Part shown: positions 1-7,387 of the stretch, piece after piece
Layout of the letters: the number at the start of each line of letters is the position of its first letter
Numbering within the stretch: position 1 is the first letter of the stretch
DNA from: CAZIIK01 sp964539235
GTDB taxonomy: Bacteria > Pseudomonadota > Gammaproteobacteria > Francisellales > CACEW01
Length of the DNA: 15,296 bases
Assembly (NCBI GenBank): GCA_964539235.1
Contig: CAZIIK010000051.1
Coordinates: 1 to 15,296, forward strand
Direction: 5' to 3'
Made by a program: the position numbers and the translations under genes
The notes under the pieces: generated by a model
What the model was told of the DNA's origin: nothing
What the model saw: only the letters and a program-made list of their open reading frames with translations
Databases searched by the model: none

Positions 1-52
1 ATACCACTCGGGCTTTTAACTCCGCCGGATACTTTTGACGCTTTTGACTCAT
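1..52 (-). CDS. IS3-family transposase OrfA, N-terminal fragment (runs off the left edge)
   Basis: Only 17 codons are present, reading MSQKRQKYPAELKARVV. This is the start of the helix-turn-helix OrfA protein of IS3-family elements, which typically begin with a Lys/Arg-rich stretch followed by Y-[PS]-x-E-[FL]-K. A good ribosome binding site, GGGAG, lies 9 bases upstream of the ATG. In the family, OrfA binds the element ends and is joined to the DDE-transposase OrfB by programmed frameshifting. Family assignment rests on this short match and on the OrfB tail of a related copy at the right edge. Confidence 0.65.
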   Translation of the reverse strand, partial: MSQKRQKYPAELKARVV

Positions 53-95
53 GATGTCGATCTCCCTAAATAATTAAAAAATAATATCACTTTAA

Positions 96-120
96 GGAGC
101 ACTACTCTCAAATACTGTCC
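96..120. repeat. Terminal inverted repeat of the left IS element
   Basis: Read on the minus strand this 25-bp segment begins GGACAGT and ends AGTGCTCC. It matches the segment 15177-15201 read on the plus strand at about 16 of 25 positions, with both outer and inner ends conserved. This is the pattern expected of the imperfect left and right terminal repeats of one IS type. Confidence 0.65.
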
Positions 121-1415
121 GATTATTTAGGGGCGCTATACCCGCCAACATGGCACCCACATAAACCCAAAGACTTGGCTGTGTGACAAATACAACCGCA
201 TGTGGCAAATGCGCCAAACAGACAAGATAACGCCAGACCTGTCGCATCACCCAATCGGCTGACACAAATAATGCCTGCGCAGCAACACTGATATGTATAG
301 CCTCGAAGAACATACCGAGAAACAGGCAAGGAATCACCCCAAAACTCACCACGGAATCGCAACCACATTAGCCAATACGGAAAAAACTGGAAATTGATAG
401 AACCAAAACGCCAACATGGGCACTAGCCCTAAAGCAATCAACCACTGTGGTCTTAACCAATTATGCACGCGAGCCTGCCCCATGCGATGACTCATACCGT
501 ATAACAACAAAGCAACTGCGGCAAAAGACAACCAAGTCCCAGCACGCAATAAACTAAACGGCTCAAACAGTAAAACCACACACAATGCAATCCACATCGG
601 CCACCATACTGGAATATGGCGATGTAAAATTCGGGCACATAAAAATACTGCCAACATCCTCACTGCGCGCTGTGTGCTGACAGCAAATCCAGATAATGCG
701 GCGTATAAAAAAGCGGAAAACAAAGAAAAACACCAGGCAAATGGGTACACGTTGCAACGCCGAAAACACAGCATGAAGCAAGACAATAAAAACCCTAGCC
801 AACCAAAACGCCCATAATGCAACTAAACCAACATGCAACCCTGAAATAGCCACCAAATGGCTCGTGCCAGTTGCCAGAAAGATCTGCCATTGATCAAACG
901 AAATCCCTTGACGATTACCCAGTAATAACGCCAGAAAATTGCCCATGACCTAGCCAGTTTTGCATGAGTGGCATCAACCATGCATTCAAACGCGCAGTCG
1001 ACGAATACCACCACATATCCCGCAAGCACCGATTAGCATGGCGATGCACCACAGAGGCTGTTAAAAAAATACCTTTTGACCAACGATATTCACCCATATC
1101 CCAAACTACTGGGATATGCTCAAATTGCAATGGCTTAAAACGCAACGCAAAACGCCAAACCTGCCCTGGCTCTACAGATGCGTAAGCGCCATACCAAGAC
1201 ACATCGACACGCCCAATATCTTTTACAGACAACAAGAATCGCAACCGATGCGACTGGTGTTTCAATATCTGCAATACTCGCCCCACTCGTACCTGAACAT
1301 GCTGATAGAAAGCAACCGGCTTTTGCTGCAACTCATGATATTGAATAAGCCTTTTACTGACACTACCGACTGCGATTACAATGGCAACGACGATGATCAA
1401 AACCGAACTCTTCAT
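121..1415 (-). pseudogene. comEC: ComEC/Rec2 DNA-uptake channel, frameshifted and truncated by an IS
   Basis: ComEC is the inner-membrane channel that takes single-stranded DNA into the cell during natural transformation. The N-terminal soluble domain (DUF4131-like) is at 946-1415. The competence-domain signature ATGTSHLVAISGLHVG follows at about 820-880, then hydrophobic segments including ALSGFAVSTQRA and SVLANVVAIPW. The coding frame breaks three times by single bases: an extra T in a T4 run near 935, an extra T in a T5 run near 793, and one missing base near 350 (after AIPW). The left IS ends similarity at about 121, so the remaining membrane helices and any C-terminal metallo-beta-lactamase-like domain are absent from the window. 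The ATG at 1415 is 10 bases from the divergent start of the DUF2062 gene. Two breaks sit in short homopolymers and could be sequencing errors; the IS truncation could not. Gene identity is firm, and non-function is very likely. Confidence 0.88.
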
Positions 1416-1425
1416 TGATCAAATT

Positions 1426-1917
1426 ATGAGCAATTTATTTTCACAATACAAGCAGTGGTTACGCCAGAAGCTCCCCACCGAGCAGGCACTTAAAAATCAC
1501 CGCTCGCTGCGATTCCTCCACAAACACTTGCACCACAACCATCTATGGCGTTTTGACCGGTCTTCTGTGCCCTGCGCGCTGCTGATCGGTATTTTTATGA
1601 GCTTTATGCCTATGCCTTTCCAAATGATTCCAGCTGCCATACTGGCTGTCATCTGTCGGGCCAATTTAATCTTATCGGTGGCACTCGTGTGGATTAGTAA
1701 CGTATTCACCATGCCGTTTATGTTGCTAGGCTGCTATCACCTGGGTAAATGGCTACTTAACAGCCAAGCACCTGAGCTCACCCAATTTTCCTTCGAATAT
1801 CTATTCGCCCAATTACAGTGGATTTGGGCACCTTTACTGCTAGGCAGCATTGTGGCTGGCTTAGCATTTGGCATACTGGCCTATTTAATGGCCAAATTGA
1901 TTTACTGGTTCTACTAA
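1426..1917 (+). CDS. DUF2062 family membrane protein
   Basis: The product is a 163-residue integral membrane protein of the DUF2062 family, whose biochemical role is not established. Visible family features are a basic N-terminal segment (SLRFLHKHLHHNHLW), then R-x-S-V-x-x-A-x-x-x-G-x-F with MPMPFQM, then a helix with CRANL and VWISNVFTMPFML, and two C-terminal helices. An in-frame ATG at 1381 would overlap the divergent comEC by 35 bases. I prefer the ATG at 1426 (MSNLFSQYKQWL), which matches my recollection of where homologues start and leaves 10 bases to the comEC start. No strong Shine-Dalgarno precedes it. The pairing with a divergent comEC is an arrangement I recall from other gammaproteobacteria. 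xseA follows after 4 bases, so the two are probably co-transcribed. Confidence 0.85.
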   Translation: MSNLFSQYKQWLRQKLPTEQALKNHRSLRFLHKHLHHNHLWRFDRSSVPCALLIGIFMSFMPMPFQMIPAAILAVICRANLILSVALVWISNVFTMPFMLLGCYHLGKWLLNSQAPELTQFSFEYLFAQLQWIWAPLLLGSIVAGLAFGILAYLMAKLIYWFY

Positions 1918-1921
1918 TCCC

Positions 1922-3277
1922 ATGCACACACCATCACCCTTTGACCCCACTTTGGAACATGACGGAGAATATATTTTCAGTGTCAGTGAATTGAATCAAT
2001 CTGTTAAGCAACTGCTGGAGAAACAACTCGGCCGTATTTGGATTCTCGGAGAAATCTCAGGCTTTTCTCGCCCCAGCTCAGGTCATATCTACTTCACATT
2101 GAAAGATGCACGCGCCCAAATTCGCTGCGCCTTCTTCCGTCAACAACATCGTCTCACCACACCACCACTCGAGAACGGCCAGATGGTATTGGTATGCGCA
2201 AAACCCAGCCTTTACAGCGAACGTGGCGACTATCAACTCATTGTGGAACAGATACAACTCCATGGAGCAGGCCAACTGCAACAGCAATACGAAGAACTCA
2301 AGCAACGCTTGCAACAGATGGGCTTATTTGCAACCGAACACAAAAAACCACTCCCACGTCTACCGCAATGTATAGGCTTAATCACCTCACCCACTGGTGC
2401 TGCGATTGAAGACGTTTTAACCGTGCTCAAACAACGCTTCCCACTCACACCGATTAGACTCTATCCCAGCAGTGTCCAAGGTGAAGCTGCAGCAAACATT
2501 CTGATTCAAGCCATTGAAACCGCCAACCATGAACAGCAATGCGATGTCCTGCTATTAACACGTGGTGGCGGCGCTATTGAAGACCTGTGGTGTTTTAATG
2601 ATGAAGCTCTGGCTCATGCCATTTTCAACAGCACAATCCCCATTGTCAGCGCAGTTGGGCATGAAATTGACTTTACCATTGCAGACTTTGTGGCCGACCA
2701 ACGCGCCCCCACACCTTCTGCAGGTGCGGCACTGATTACGCCAGACCAACTCGACATTCAACAACGCCTCGACCATCTGCAGAATCGTATGATGCAAGCC
2801 ATGCAGGGCCACTTAAGCCGTGCACAGCAAGCTGTACAAATTCGCCAGTCCAAGCTTATTCATCCACGTACCAAACTGCACCAGCAACAAGAAAAGTTAC
2901 AACAATACGCTCAACAGCTTGAGCAGCATATGCAACGACAGCTACAACAGAAGAACCACCAGCTTGCACATTACCGTACACGTCTTGATGTGTTTCCTTG
3001 GCAACGCATCTTTGCACAACAGCAACAAACACTGGCTCAACGTCACGCTCAACTGCAGCAGAAATTTCAACAATTATGGCAAGGAAAATCCCAGCGCCTG
3101 GCACAGCACACCCAGAAACTAGAAGACCTCAGTCCACTGCACACACTCAAGCGTGGTTACGCCATGATTCGAGATGCACAAACTGACCAACCTCTGCATG
3201 CCAAGCAGCAAATGAAAACTAAGCAAAAAATCAAAATTACTTTACATGACGGTGAAGTTACCGCTCACTGCGAATAA
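1922..3277 (+). CDS. xseA: Exodeoxyribonuclease VII large subunit
   Basis: XseA is the catalytic large subunit of exonuclease VII, which with several copies of XseB degrades single-stranded DNA from both ends in the cytoplasm during repair and recombination. The 451-residue length is close to the E. coli protein (456). An N-terminal OB-fold spans about residues 18-115 (FSVSELN, WILGEISGFSRPSSGHIYFTLKD). The nuclease core spans about 145-270, with IGLITSPTGAAIEDV, LLTRGGGAIEDLWCFNDE, IVSAVGHEIDFTIADFVAD and RAPTPSAGAA. A long Gln-rich coiled coil (about 275-410) and the C-terminal LKRGYAMI segment complete the normal architecture. xseB is not in the window. The coding strand is richer in C than in G, unlike the his genes. 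Confidence 0.96.
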   Translation: MHTPSPFDPTLEHDGEYIFSVSELNQSVKQLLEKQLGRIWILGEISGFSRPSSGHIYFTLKDARAQIRCAFFRQQHRLTTPPLENGQMVLVCAKPSLYSERGDYQLIVEQIQLHGAGQLQQQYEELKQRLQQMGLFATEHKKPLPRLPQCIGLITSPTGAAIEDVLTVLKQRFPLTPIRLYPSSVQGEAAANILIQAIETANHEQQCDVLLLTRGGGAIEDLWCFNDEALAHAIFNSTIPIVSAVGHEIDFTIADFVADQRAPTPSAGAALITPDQLDIQQRLDHLQNRMMQAMQGHLSRAQQAVQIRQSKLIHPRTKLHQQQEKLQQYAQQLEQHMQRQLQQKNHQLAHYRTRLDVFPWQRIFAQQQQTLAQRHAQLQQKFQQLWQGKSQRLAQHTQKLEDLSPLHTLKRGYAMIRDAQTDQPLHAKQQMKTKQKIKITLHDGEVTAHCE

Positions 3278-3828
3278 TTTTATCCACAGACCACCCGCAA
3301 ATGCCCACTCTTTGATTTTTTATCCAAAAATAGCAGTGATAAAATGTTTTTTTTCGAAAATTTCACTCGAAAACCCATCCTCCATGGTGACTATATATCC
3401 ACGGTGATTTCAGTCTATCCAAGCTCAACTTAATCTGAGCTAAAATCTCTAAAAACCTTTGATATCAACAGTTTTACAAAATCAAGAAAATTATTTTATT
3501 TTTTTAAAGTACAGAAGTTGACATTGAAAATAGATTGTGAAAATCGAACCCAGGAATCCAATTGTTCAAAATAAAAACAATCTAACTTGAAAGCAGTTCT
3601 CACCGGCCTTCGCCTAAAACTTCCAAACCTTATTAACAGAATTATCCACAGATTCTGTGGATGAAATTTGTGAGTAACTTCTGTGGATAACTTTATACAC
3701 AGCCCTGCTATACACTGAATAATTTAATCGGATATTTTGCGAACTACTGATGATGCGTCACAACCGTTAAACCCACTACACCAGTCCGAGCTATAAGCAA
3801 ACGATCGGACAAACCGGATCGACCATGA
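3278..3828. other. AT-rich convergent intergenic region with DnaA-box cluster (oriC-like or datA/DARS-like)
   Basis: This 551-bp spacer lies between the 3' ends of xseA (plus) and the his-EamA operon (minus), and I see no gene in it. Four sites fit the consensus TTWTNCACA exactly: TTATCCACA at 3280-3288 (+), 3642-3650 (+) and 3682-3690 (-), and TTATACACA at 3693-3701 (+). Weaker sites are TTATCCAAA at 3320-3328 (+), ATATCCACG at 3395-3403 (+) and TCATCCACA at 3656-3664 (-). The perfect sites have the same sequence as boxes R1/R4 and R2 of E. coli oriC. An AT-rich tract (about 3470-3515) and an IHF-like sequence with one mismatch (about 3463-3475) lie between them. GATC sites occur near 3803, 3818 and 3832. 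This is good evidence for DnaA binding, but not proof of an origin. Confidence 0.6.
3642..3701. promoter_or_regulatory. Compact array of four DnaA boxes
   Basis: Within 60 bp there are four DnaA boxes in the order forward, reverse, reverse, forward: 3642-3650, 3656-3664, 3682-3690 and 3693-3701. Three fit the consensus exactly and the second has one mismatch. The first two form a perfect 9-bp inverted repeat (3644-3652 and 3654-3662) around a single T. Chance clustering of three exact boxes in 60 bp is very unlikely. Confidence 0.75.
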
Positions 3829-4655
3829 TCAACGACGAAAAATTACAAAAGCCAGACCCAAGATGCATAACAAACCACCCCAGATTGTATGCCAATACAC
3901 CACATCGCCAGTCACAAAATGAGACACAACCAGCGCTACTGGCGGCTCTAATAGAATAAACGGCACCACGCGCCCGACCGGGTTACGCATTAACAACTTA
4001 AACCACATGCTGTAGCAATAGCCGGCCAATGCATAAATGCTGCAGCCACATGTTGAACCGCGTGCGCCTGCTGCTGCGGCCACTCAAACCAATAAGCCAA
4101 CATTGAGATCACCGGAAAGGCTATCACCGTATAGACGGCGTTTAGCGCCAAAGGCTTAACACGACCTAAAGCGCGAATTTGATTCGCTGAAACTGCCCAA
4201 AACGTTGCCGCTAACAAAATCATCAGCACCGGGACAAGACCGGATACACTCTGCGGCACACCGACGGTAACCACAACACTTAACATTGCCACCACGGTCC
4301 CAACAACAACCTGCCAACTGAATCGTTCGAGAAAAAACCAAAAAGCCATTAAAGCTGCAAACGGCACTTGCACCTGAATAATAATGGTACTTTCACCGGC
4401 CGGCATCGCCCGCATACCAATAAACAGTATGCAAAAATACCCAATCACCATGGTTAAGGCTATACCCACAAAAGGACGCCATTGCTCACGCGGCACCTGG
4501 AGCAACCAGGGCGCCAATAACAGCGCCGCCAGCCCAAAACGCACCGCCATCAATAACAATGGCGACACATACAGCAGACCGACTTTAATGGCGACAAAAT
4601 TCACACCCCACAGAATCGCAACGGACAATGCGAGGAGAATATCGCTCAGACTCAT
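3829..4655 (-). pseudogene. EamA/DMT-family transporter, single frameshift
   Basis: This is a drug/metabolite transporter superfamily (EamA) inner-membrane protein of about 275 residues with roughly ten hydrophobic helices; the substrate is unknown. The first EamA repeat includes ILWGVNFVAIKVGL, MAVRFGLAALLLAPWL and MPAGESTIIIQVQVPFAALMAFWFFLERFSW. The second repeat runs from LMILLAATFWAVSANQIR to WFKLLMRNPVGRVVPFILLEPPVAL and GLLCILGLAFVIF. The frame breaks near 4010-4030, where one base is missing, so the first 221 residues and the last 60 or so are in different frames. The start ATG at 4655 overlaps the hisIE stop as ATGA, suggesting translational coupling and expression from the his promoter. 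Either this is a recent pseudogene or a sequencing error; homology of both parts is clear. Confidence 0.82.
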
Positions 4656-5272
4656 GACTGCATTCTCTGCCACAGCACAGACAGAATTGCCCGCCAATCT
4701 AGATCTCGCGCACGCAGTAATACCAATAAGTGGAAAATCAAATCAGCTGCTTCACCCGCCAAAGCACGATCGTCTTCAGCCAACGCAGCAATTGCAACCT
4801 CAACGCCCTCTTCTCCCACTTTTTGCGCCATACGCGGCATACCCGCGGCAAACAAGCTGGCGGTATAACTATCGGCCCCAGATGATTTTTGACGGGCGGC
4901 CACCACAGACTCAAGCTCACTGAGGATCGACATACTGCCGGCATGCACAGTATCACCAAAACAACTGACCCGACCCAGATGACAGGTCGGGCCTTGCGGT
5001 TCAGCCAGAACCAACAATGCATCTTGATCACAATCTAAATGCACAGCATGCAGCAATAGATAATGCCCGCTGGTTTCACCCTTCTGCCATAAACGCTGCT
5101 TGGTTCGGCTATAAAAATTCACACGCTTTGAATCCAGGGTTTGCTGCAAAGCCTCTGGATTCATATAACCCAGCATCAAGACCGTTAAATGACGCGCATC
5201 CTGAACAATAACAGGCACCAAACCGTCAACTTTCTGCCAATTAATCTGCGCATGAATATCTTTATCTTGCAT
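4652..5272 (-). CDS. hisI: Bifunctional phosphoribosyl-AMP cyclohydrolase / phosphoribosyl-ATP pyrophosphohydrolase
   Basis: HisIE catalyses steps 2 and 3 of histidine synthesis: it removes pyrophosphate from PR-ATP and opens the adenine ring of PR-AMP. The 206-residue length fits the fused enterobacterial type. The cyclohydrolase domain (residues 1-110) has SRTKQRLWQKGETSGH at 55-70, the metal-binding DCDQD at 80-84 and PTCH at 95-98. The pyrophosphohydrolase domain (about 115-206) has SYTASLF, RMAQKVGEEGVEVAIAAL and EAADLIFHLLVLL, including the acidic residues that bind Mg2+. It is the last biosynthetic gene of the operon, 12 bases after hisF, and its stop overlaps the start of the EamA gene. 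Confidence 0.97.
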   Translation of the reverse strand: MQDKDIHAQINWQKVDGLVPVIVQDARHLTVLMLGYMNPEALQQTLDSKRVNFYSRTKQRLWQKGETSGHYLLLHAVHLDCDQDALLVLAEPQGPTCHLGRVSCFGDTVHAGSMSILSELESVVAARQKSSGADSYTASLFAAGMPRMAQKVGEEGVEVAIAALAEDDRALAGEAADLIFHLLVLLRARDLDWRAILSVLWQRMQS

Positions 5273-5284
5273 GACCCTTGCTCC

Positions 5285-6055
5285 CTATTGCCGTACCGGT
5301 AACGCTTGATCGGCTAAATATGTTTTTAATGACCCAATCTCTAAAACACCTTTATGAAAGACACTCGCAGCCAATGCACCATCGACCTTTACCGCCTGAA
5401 AAACTTCAGCAAAATGCGCTGCTGCACCAGCGCCTCCTGAGGAGATCAACGGCAGATAGGTTAAGGCACGCATTGTTTGCAACTGCGCAATATCATACCC
5501 CTGCCTCACACCATCCTGATTCATGCAATTCAACACGATTTCTCCCGCACCCAAATCTGCTACACGCCGCAGCCAATCAGCCGTAAGCAAGCCTGCCGCA
5601 AGCGTTTTGCTTGGATCACCTGTATATTGATAGACCCAGTAATCGTCAGCCTCTGCAAAACTATCGATACCAATCACTACACATTGGCAGCCAAAGGCAT
5701 CGGCCAATTCACGCACCAAATCGGGTCGCTCTAATGCCGGTGAATTCACTGAGACCTTATCCGCGCCTGCCATCAAAACACTGCGTGCTGTGGCCACATC
5801 ACGAATGCCACCCGCCACGCAAAAAGGAATCTTAATTTCGGCGGCGATATCGGTCACCCACTGGTAATCGACTCGGCGCTGGTCGCTGCTGGCGGTAATA
5901 TCGTAAAACACCAATTCATCCGCACCTGCCGCACTATAGCGCCGCGCCAGTTCAACCACTTCACCTACGACTTCATGATTGCGAAATTTCACACCCTTGA
6001 CCACTTGGCCATCTTTCACATCCAAACATGGAATAATGCGCTTTGTTAGTGACAT
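5285..6055 (-). CDS. hisF: Imidazole glycerol phosphate synthase, cyclase subunit
   Basis: HisF is a (beta/alpha)8 barrel that uses ammonia channelled from HisH to convert PRFAR into imidazole glycerol phosphate and AICAR. The 256-residue protein carries the two catalytic aspartates, D12 in IIPCLDV and D131 in VIGID. It also has the phosphate-binding loops FCVAGGI and ISSGGAG and the family segments DELVFYDITAS and GAGEIVLNCMNQDG. The start overlaps the end of hisA by 10 bases, indicating translational coupling. Nothing is missing. Confidence 0.98.
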   Translation of the reverse strand: MSLTKRIIPCLDVKDGQVVKGVKFRNHEVVGEVVELARRYSAAGADELVFYDITASSDQRRVDYQWVTDIAAEIKIPFCVAGGIRDVATARSVLMAGADKVSVNSPALERPDLVRELADAFGCQCVVIGIDSFAEADDYWVYQYTGDPSKTLAAGLLTADWLRRVADLGAGEIVLNCMNQDGVRQGYDIAQLQTMRALTYLPLISSGGAGAAAHFAEVFQAVKVDGALAASVFHKGVLEIGSLKTYLADQALPVRQ

Positions 6056-6774
6056 AGCACCGCCCCCAAGTCGACATGACCTTCATAAAACGCCTTACCA
6101 ATCACCACGCCCGCCAAACCAGCATCTTGCAGCTGACACACATCTCTTTCACCGCTGACACCGCCAGAAGCAATGAATGACACCCTCGGAAACAAACGCA
6201 TTAACGTTTGATACAGCGGCACATTGGGCCCGGTCAGCGTCCCATCACAGGCAATGTCTGTGCATAACACGGCCGACAACCCAAAGGCTTGATAATAGGT
6301 AATCAACTCAGCAATCGATACCTCACTGGTTTCTTGCCAACCCAATGTCGTGGCCATTGGCGTACCGGCTTGGTTAATATGCGTGTCCAGCGTCAACAAG
6401 ATCCGCTCAGGACCAAACTCCGTTAACCAACGCGCGACTTCTGCCTGTGCCGTCACCGCCATACTACCAATCATCACGCGCTTAGCACCCAAGGCCAAGA
6501 GCGCCTCAATTTGATCCGCTGAACGCACACCACCGCCAACTTGCACCGACAGCGGTGTGGCTTTCACTAATTCAGCCAATAAATCTAATTGGCGCTTAGC
6601 AGGATCTTTGGCAACGTCCAAATCAACCACATGCAGCCATTTTGAACCCAAACGGGCATAATTCTGCGCGACTTCAATAGGCGATATTTGATAGACCGTT
6701 TTCTGGGCAAAATCACCTTGGTACAACCGCACACACTCACCATTGATTAAATCCATTGCCGGATAAATTTGCAT
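6046..6774 (-). CDS. hisA: PRFAR isomerase (ProFAR isomerase)
   Basis: HisA is a (beta/alpha)8-barrel isomerase converting ProFAR to PRFAR (step 4). The 242-residue protein has the catalytic aspartates D8 (YPAMDLING) and D130 (LLTLDTH), the phosphate loops QVGGGVRS and IASGGVSG, and LCTDIACDGTLTGPN. An upstream in-frame TTG at 6783 exists. I choose the ATG at 6774 because MQIYPAMDLING aligns with the E. coli start and leaves one base between the hisH stop and this start instead of an overlap. The end overlaps hisF by 10 bases. Confidence 0.96.
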   Translation of the reverse strand: MQIYPAMDLINGECVRLYQGDFAQKTVYQISPIEVAQNYARLGSKWLHVVDLDVAKDPAKRQLDLLAELVKATPLSVQVGGGVRSADQIEALLALGAKRVMIGSMAVTAQAEVARWLTEFGPERILLTLDTHINQAGTPMATTLGWQETSEVSIAELITYYQAFGLSAVLCTDIACDGTLTGPNVPLYQTLMRLFPRVSFIASGGVSGERDVCQLQDAGLAGVVIGKAFYEGHVDLGAVLCH

Positions 6775-6775
6775 C

Positions 6776-7387
6776 TCATTCAATTCCTAAAAAATTAGCC
6801 AAAAACTGCTCACCAACCACCCCAGGCTTTTCCGGATGACACTGAATACCTATAACATTATCGCGCTGACACACAGCGGTAAAAGCCGTACCATGCATTG
6901 ACACTGCTTTCGCATAGTCATTCACTGGCGCGGCGTAGCCATGCACAAAATAAAAATGAGCGCCAGACTCAATCCCGGTAAATAACGGATCAGTTGTCGC
7001 CTCAATTTGCATCGCATTCCAACCCATATGCGGCCAGATTACGTCACATGATTTCTCGGTCTGAGATGTTCGCAAATCGACCACACGACCCGGGATAAGG
7101 CCCAGGCAATTGACATCGCCTTCAGCTGAAGATTCATATAACAACTGCATACCCAGGCAAATACCCAAAACCGGCTGGCGTAAATTCTGCACCACTTCGG
7201 CTAAGCCATGCATGTGCAAACGCTGCATCGCAGCTGCTGCCGCACCCACACCCGGCAGAATCACACGATCCGCACAGGTGATTTCATCTGCTGCATGACT
7301 TAAAGCCGCCTGCACACCTAGGCGTCGAAAAGCATACTGAATCGAAGCAATGTTGGTACCACCACTGTCGACAATCACCACACGCAT
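6776..7387 (-). CDS. hisH: Imidazole glycerol phosphate synthase, glutamine amidotransferase subunit
   Basis: HisH is the class-I glutaminase subunit that feeds ammonia to HisF. The 203-residue protein has the nucleophile C77 in LGICLGMQLL and the H184-x-E186 pair in QCHPEKPG, where many relatives have QFHPEKSG. PHMGWN at 119-124 and YFVHGYA at 146-152 are also conserved. The start ATG shares one base with the hisB TAA stop (TAATG), and hisA starts immediately downstream. Confidence 0.97.
   Translation of the reverse strand: MRVVIVDSGGTNIASIQYAFRRLGVQAALSHAADEITCADRVILPGVGAAAAAMQRLHMHGLAEVVQNLRQPVLGICLGMQLLYESSAEGDVNCLGLIPGRVVDLRTSQTEKSCDVIWPHMGWNAMQIEATTDPLFTGIESGAHFYFVHGYAAPVNDYAKAVSMHGTAFTAVCQRDNVIGIQCHPEKPGVVGEQFLANFLGIE

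Larger units (their letters stand above)
1..120 (-). mobile_element. 5' end of an IS3-family insertion sequence (partial)
   Basis: This is the start of an insertion sequence that continues beyond the left edge. It contains the first codons of a transposase (minus strand) and, at 96-120, a 25-bp terminal sequence that partly matches the end of the element at 15177-15201. The two share GACAG near the outer tip and AGTGCTCC at the inner end, about 16 of 25 positions in total. That pairing identifies both as left and right ends of related elements. comEC coding similarity stops at about 121, so the element sits inside that gene. The exact outermost base, 120 to 122, is uncertain, and the target duplication cannot be seen because the other end is outside the window. 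Confidence 0.75.

Noticed and set aside
785..800. Programmed frameshifting at the T runs in comEC
   Set aside because: There is no slippery heptamer with a downstream structure that I can see, three shifts of mixed sign are needed, and the gene is truncated anyway.
346..822. Separate open frames at 92-352, 346-822, 563-946 and 915-1415 (minus) as independent genes
   Set aside because: Each continues the comEC similarity where the previous one stops, so they are frameshifted pieces of one gene.
3518..3540. TTGACA at 3518-3523 as a promoter -35
   Set aside because: No -10 hexamer lies at 16-18 bases and there is no gene downstream on that strand.
3278..3828. Firm call of chromosomal oriC
   Set aside because: Box content fits, but flanking genes are convergent, the strand bias does not change by eye, and no dnaA, dnaN or mnmG neighbour is present; kept only as one of two hypotheses.
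3829..4083. 84-codon ORF (minus) as a small separate protein
   Set aside because: Only its last 60 or so residues matter, and they are the C-terminal helices of the EamA transporter in a shifted frame.
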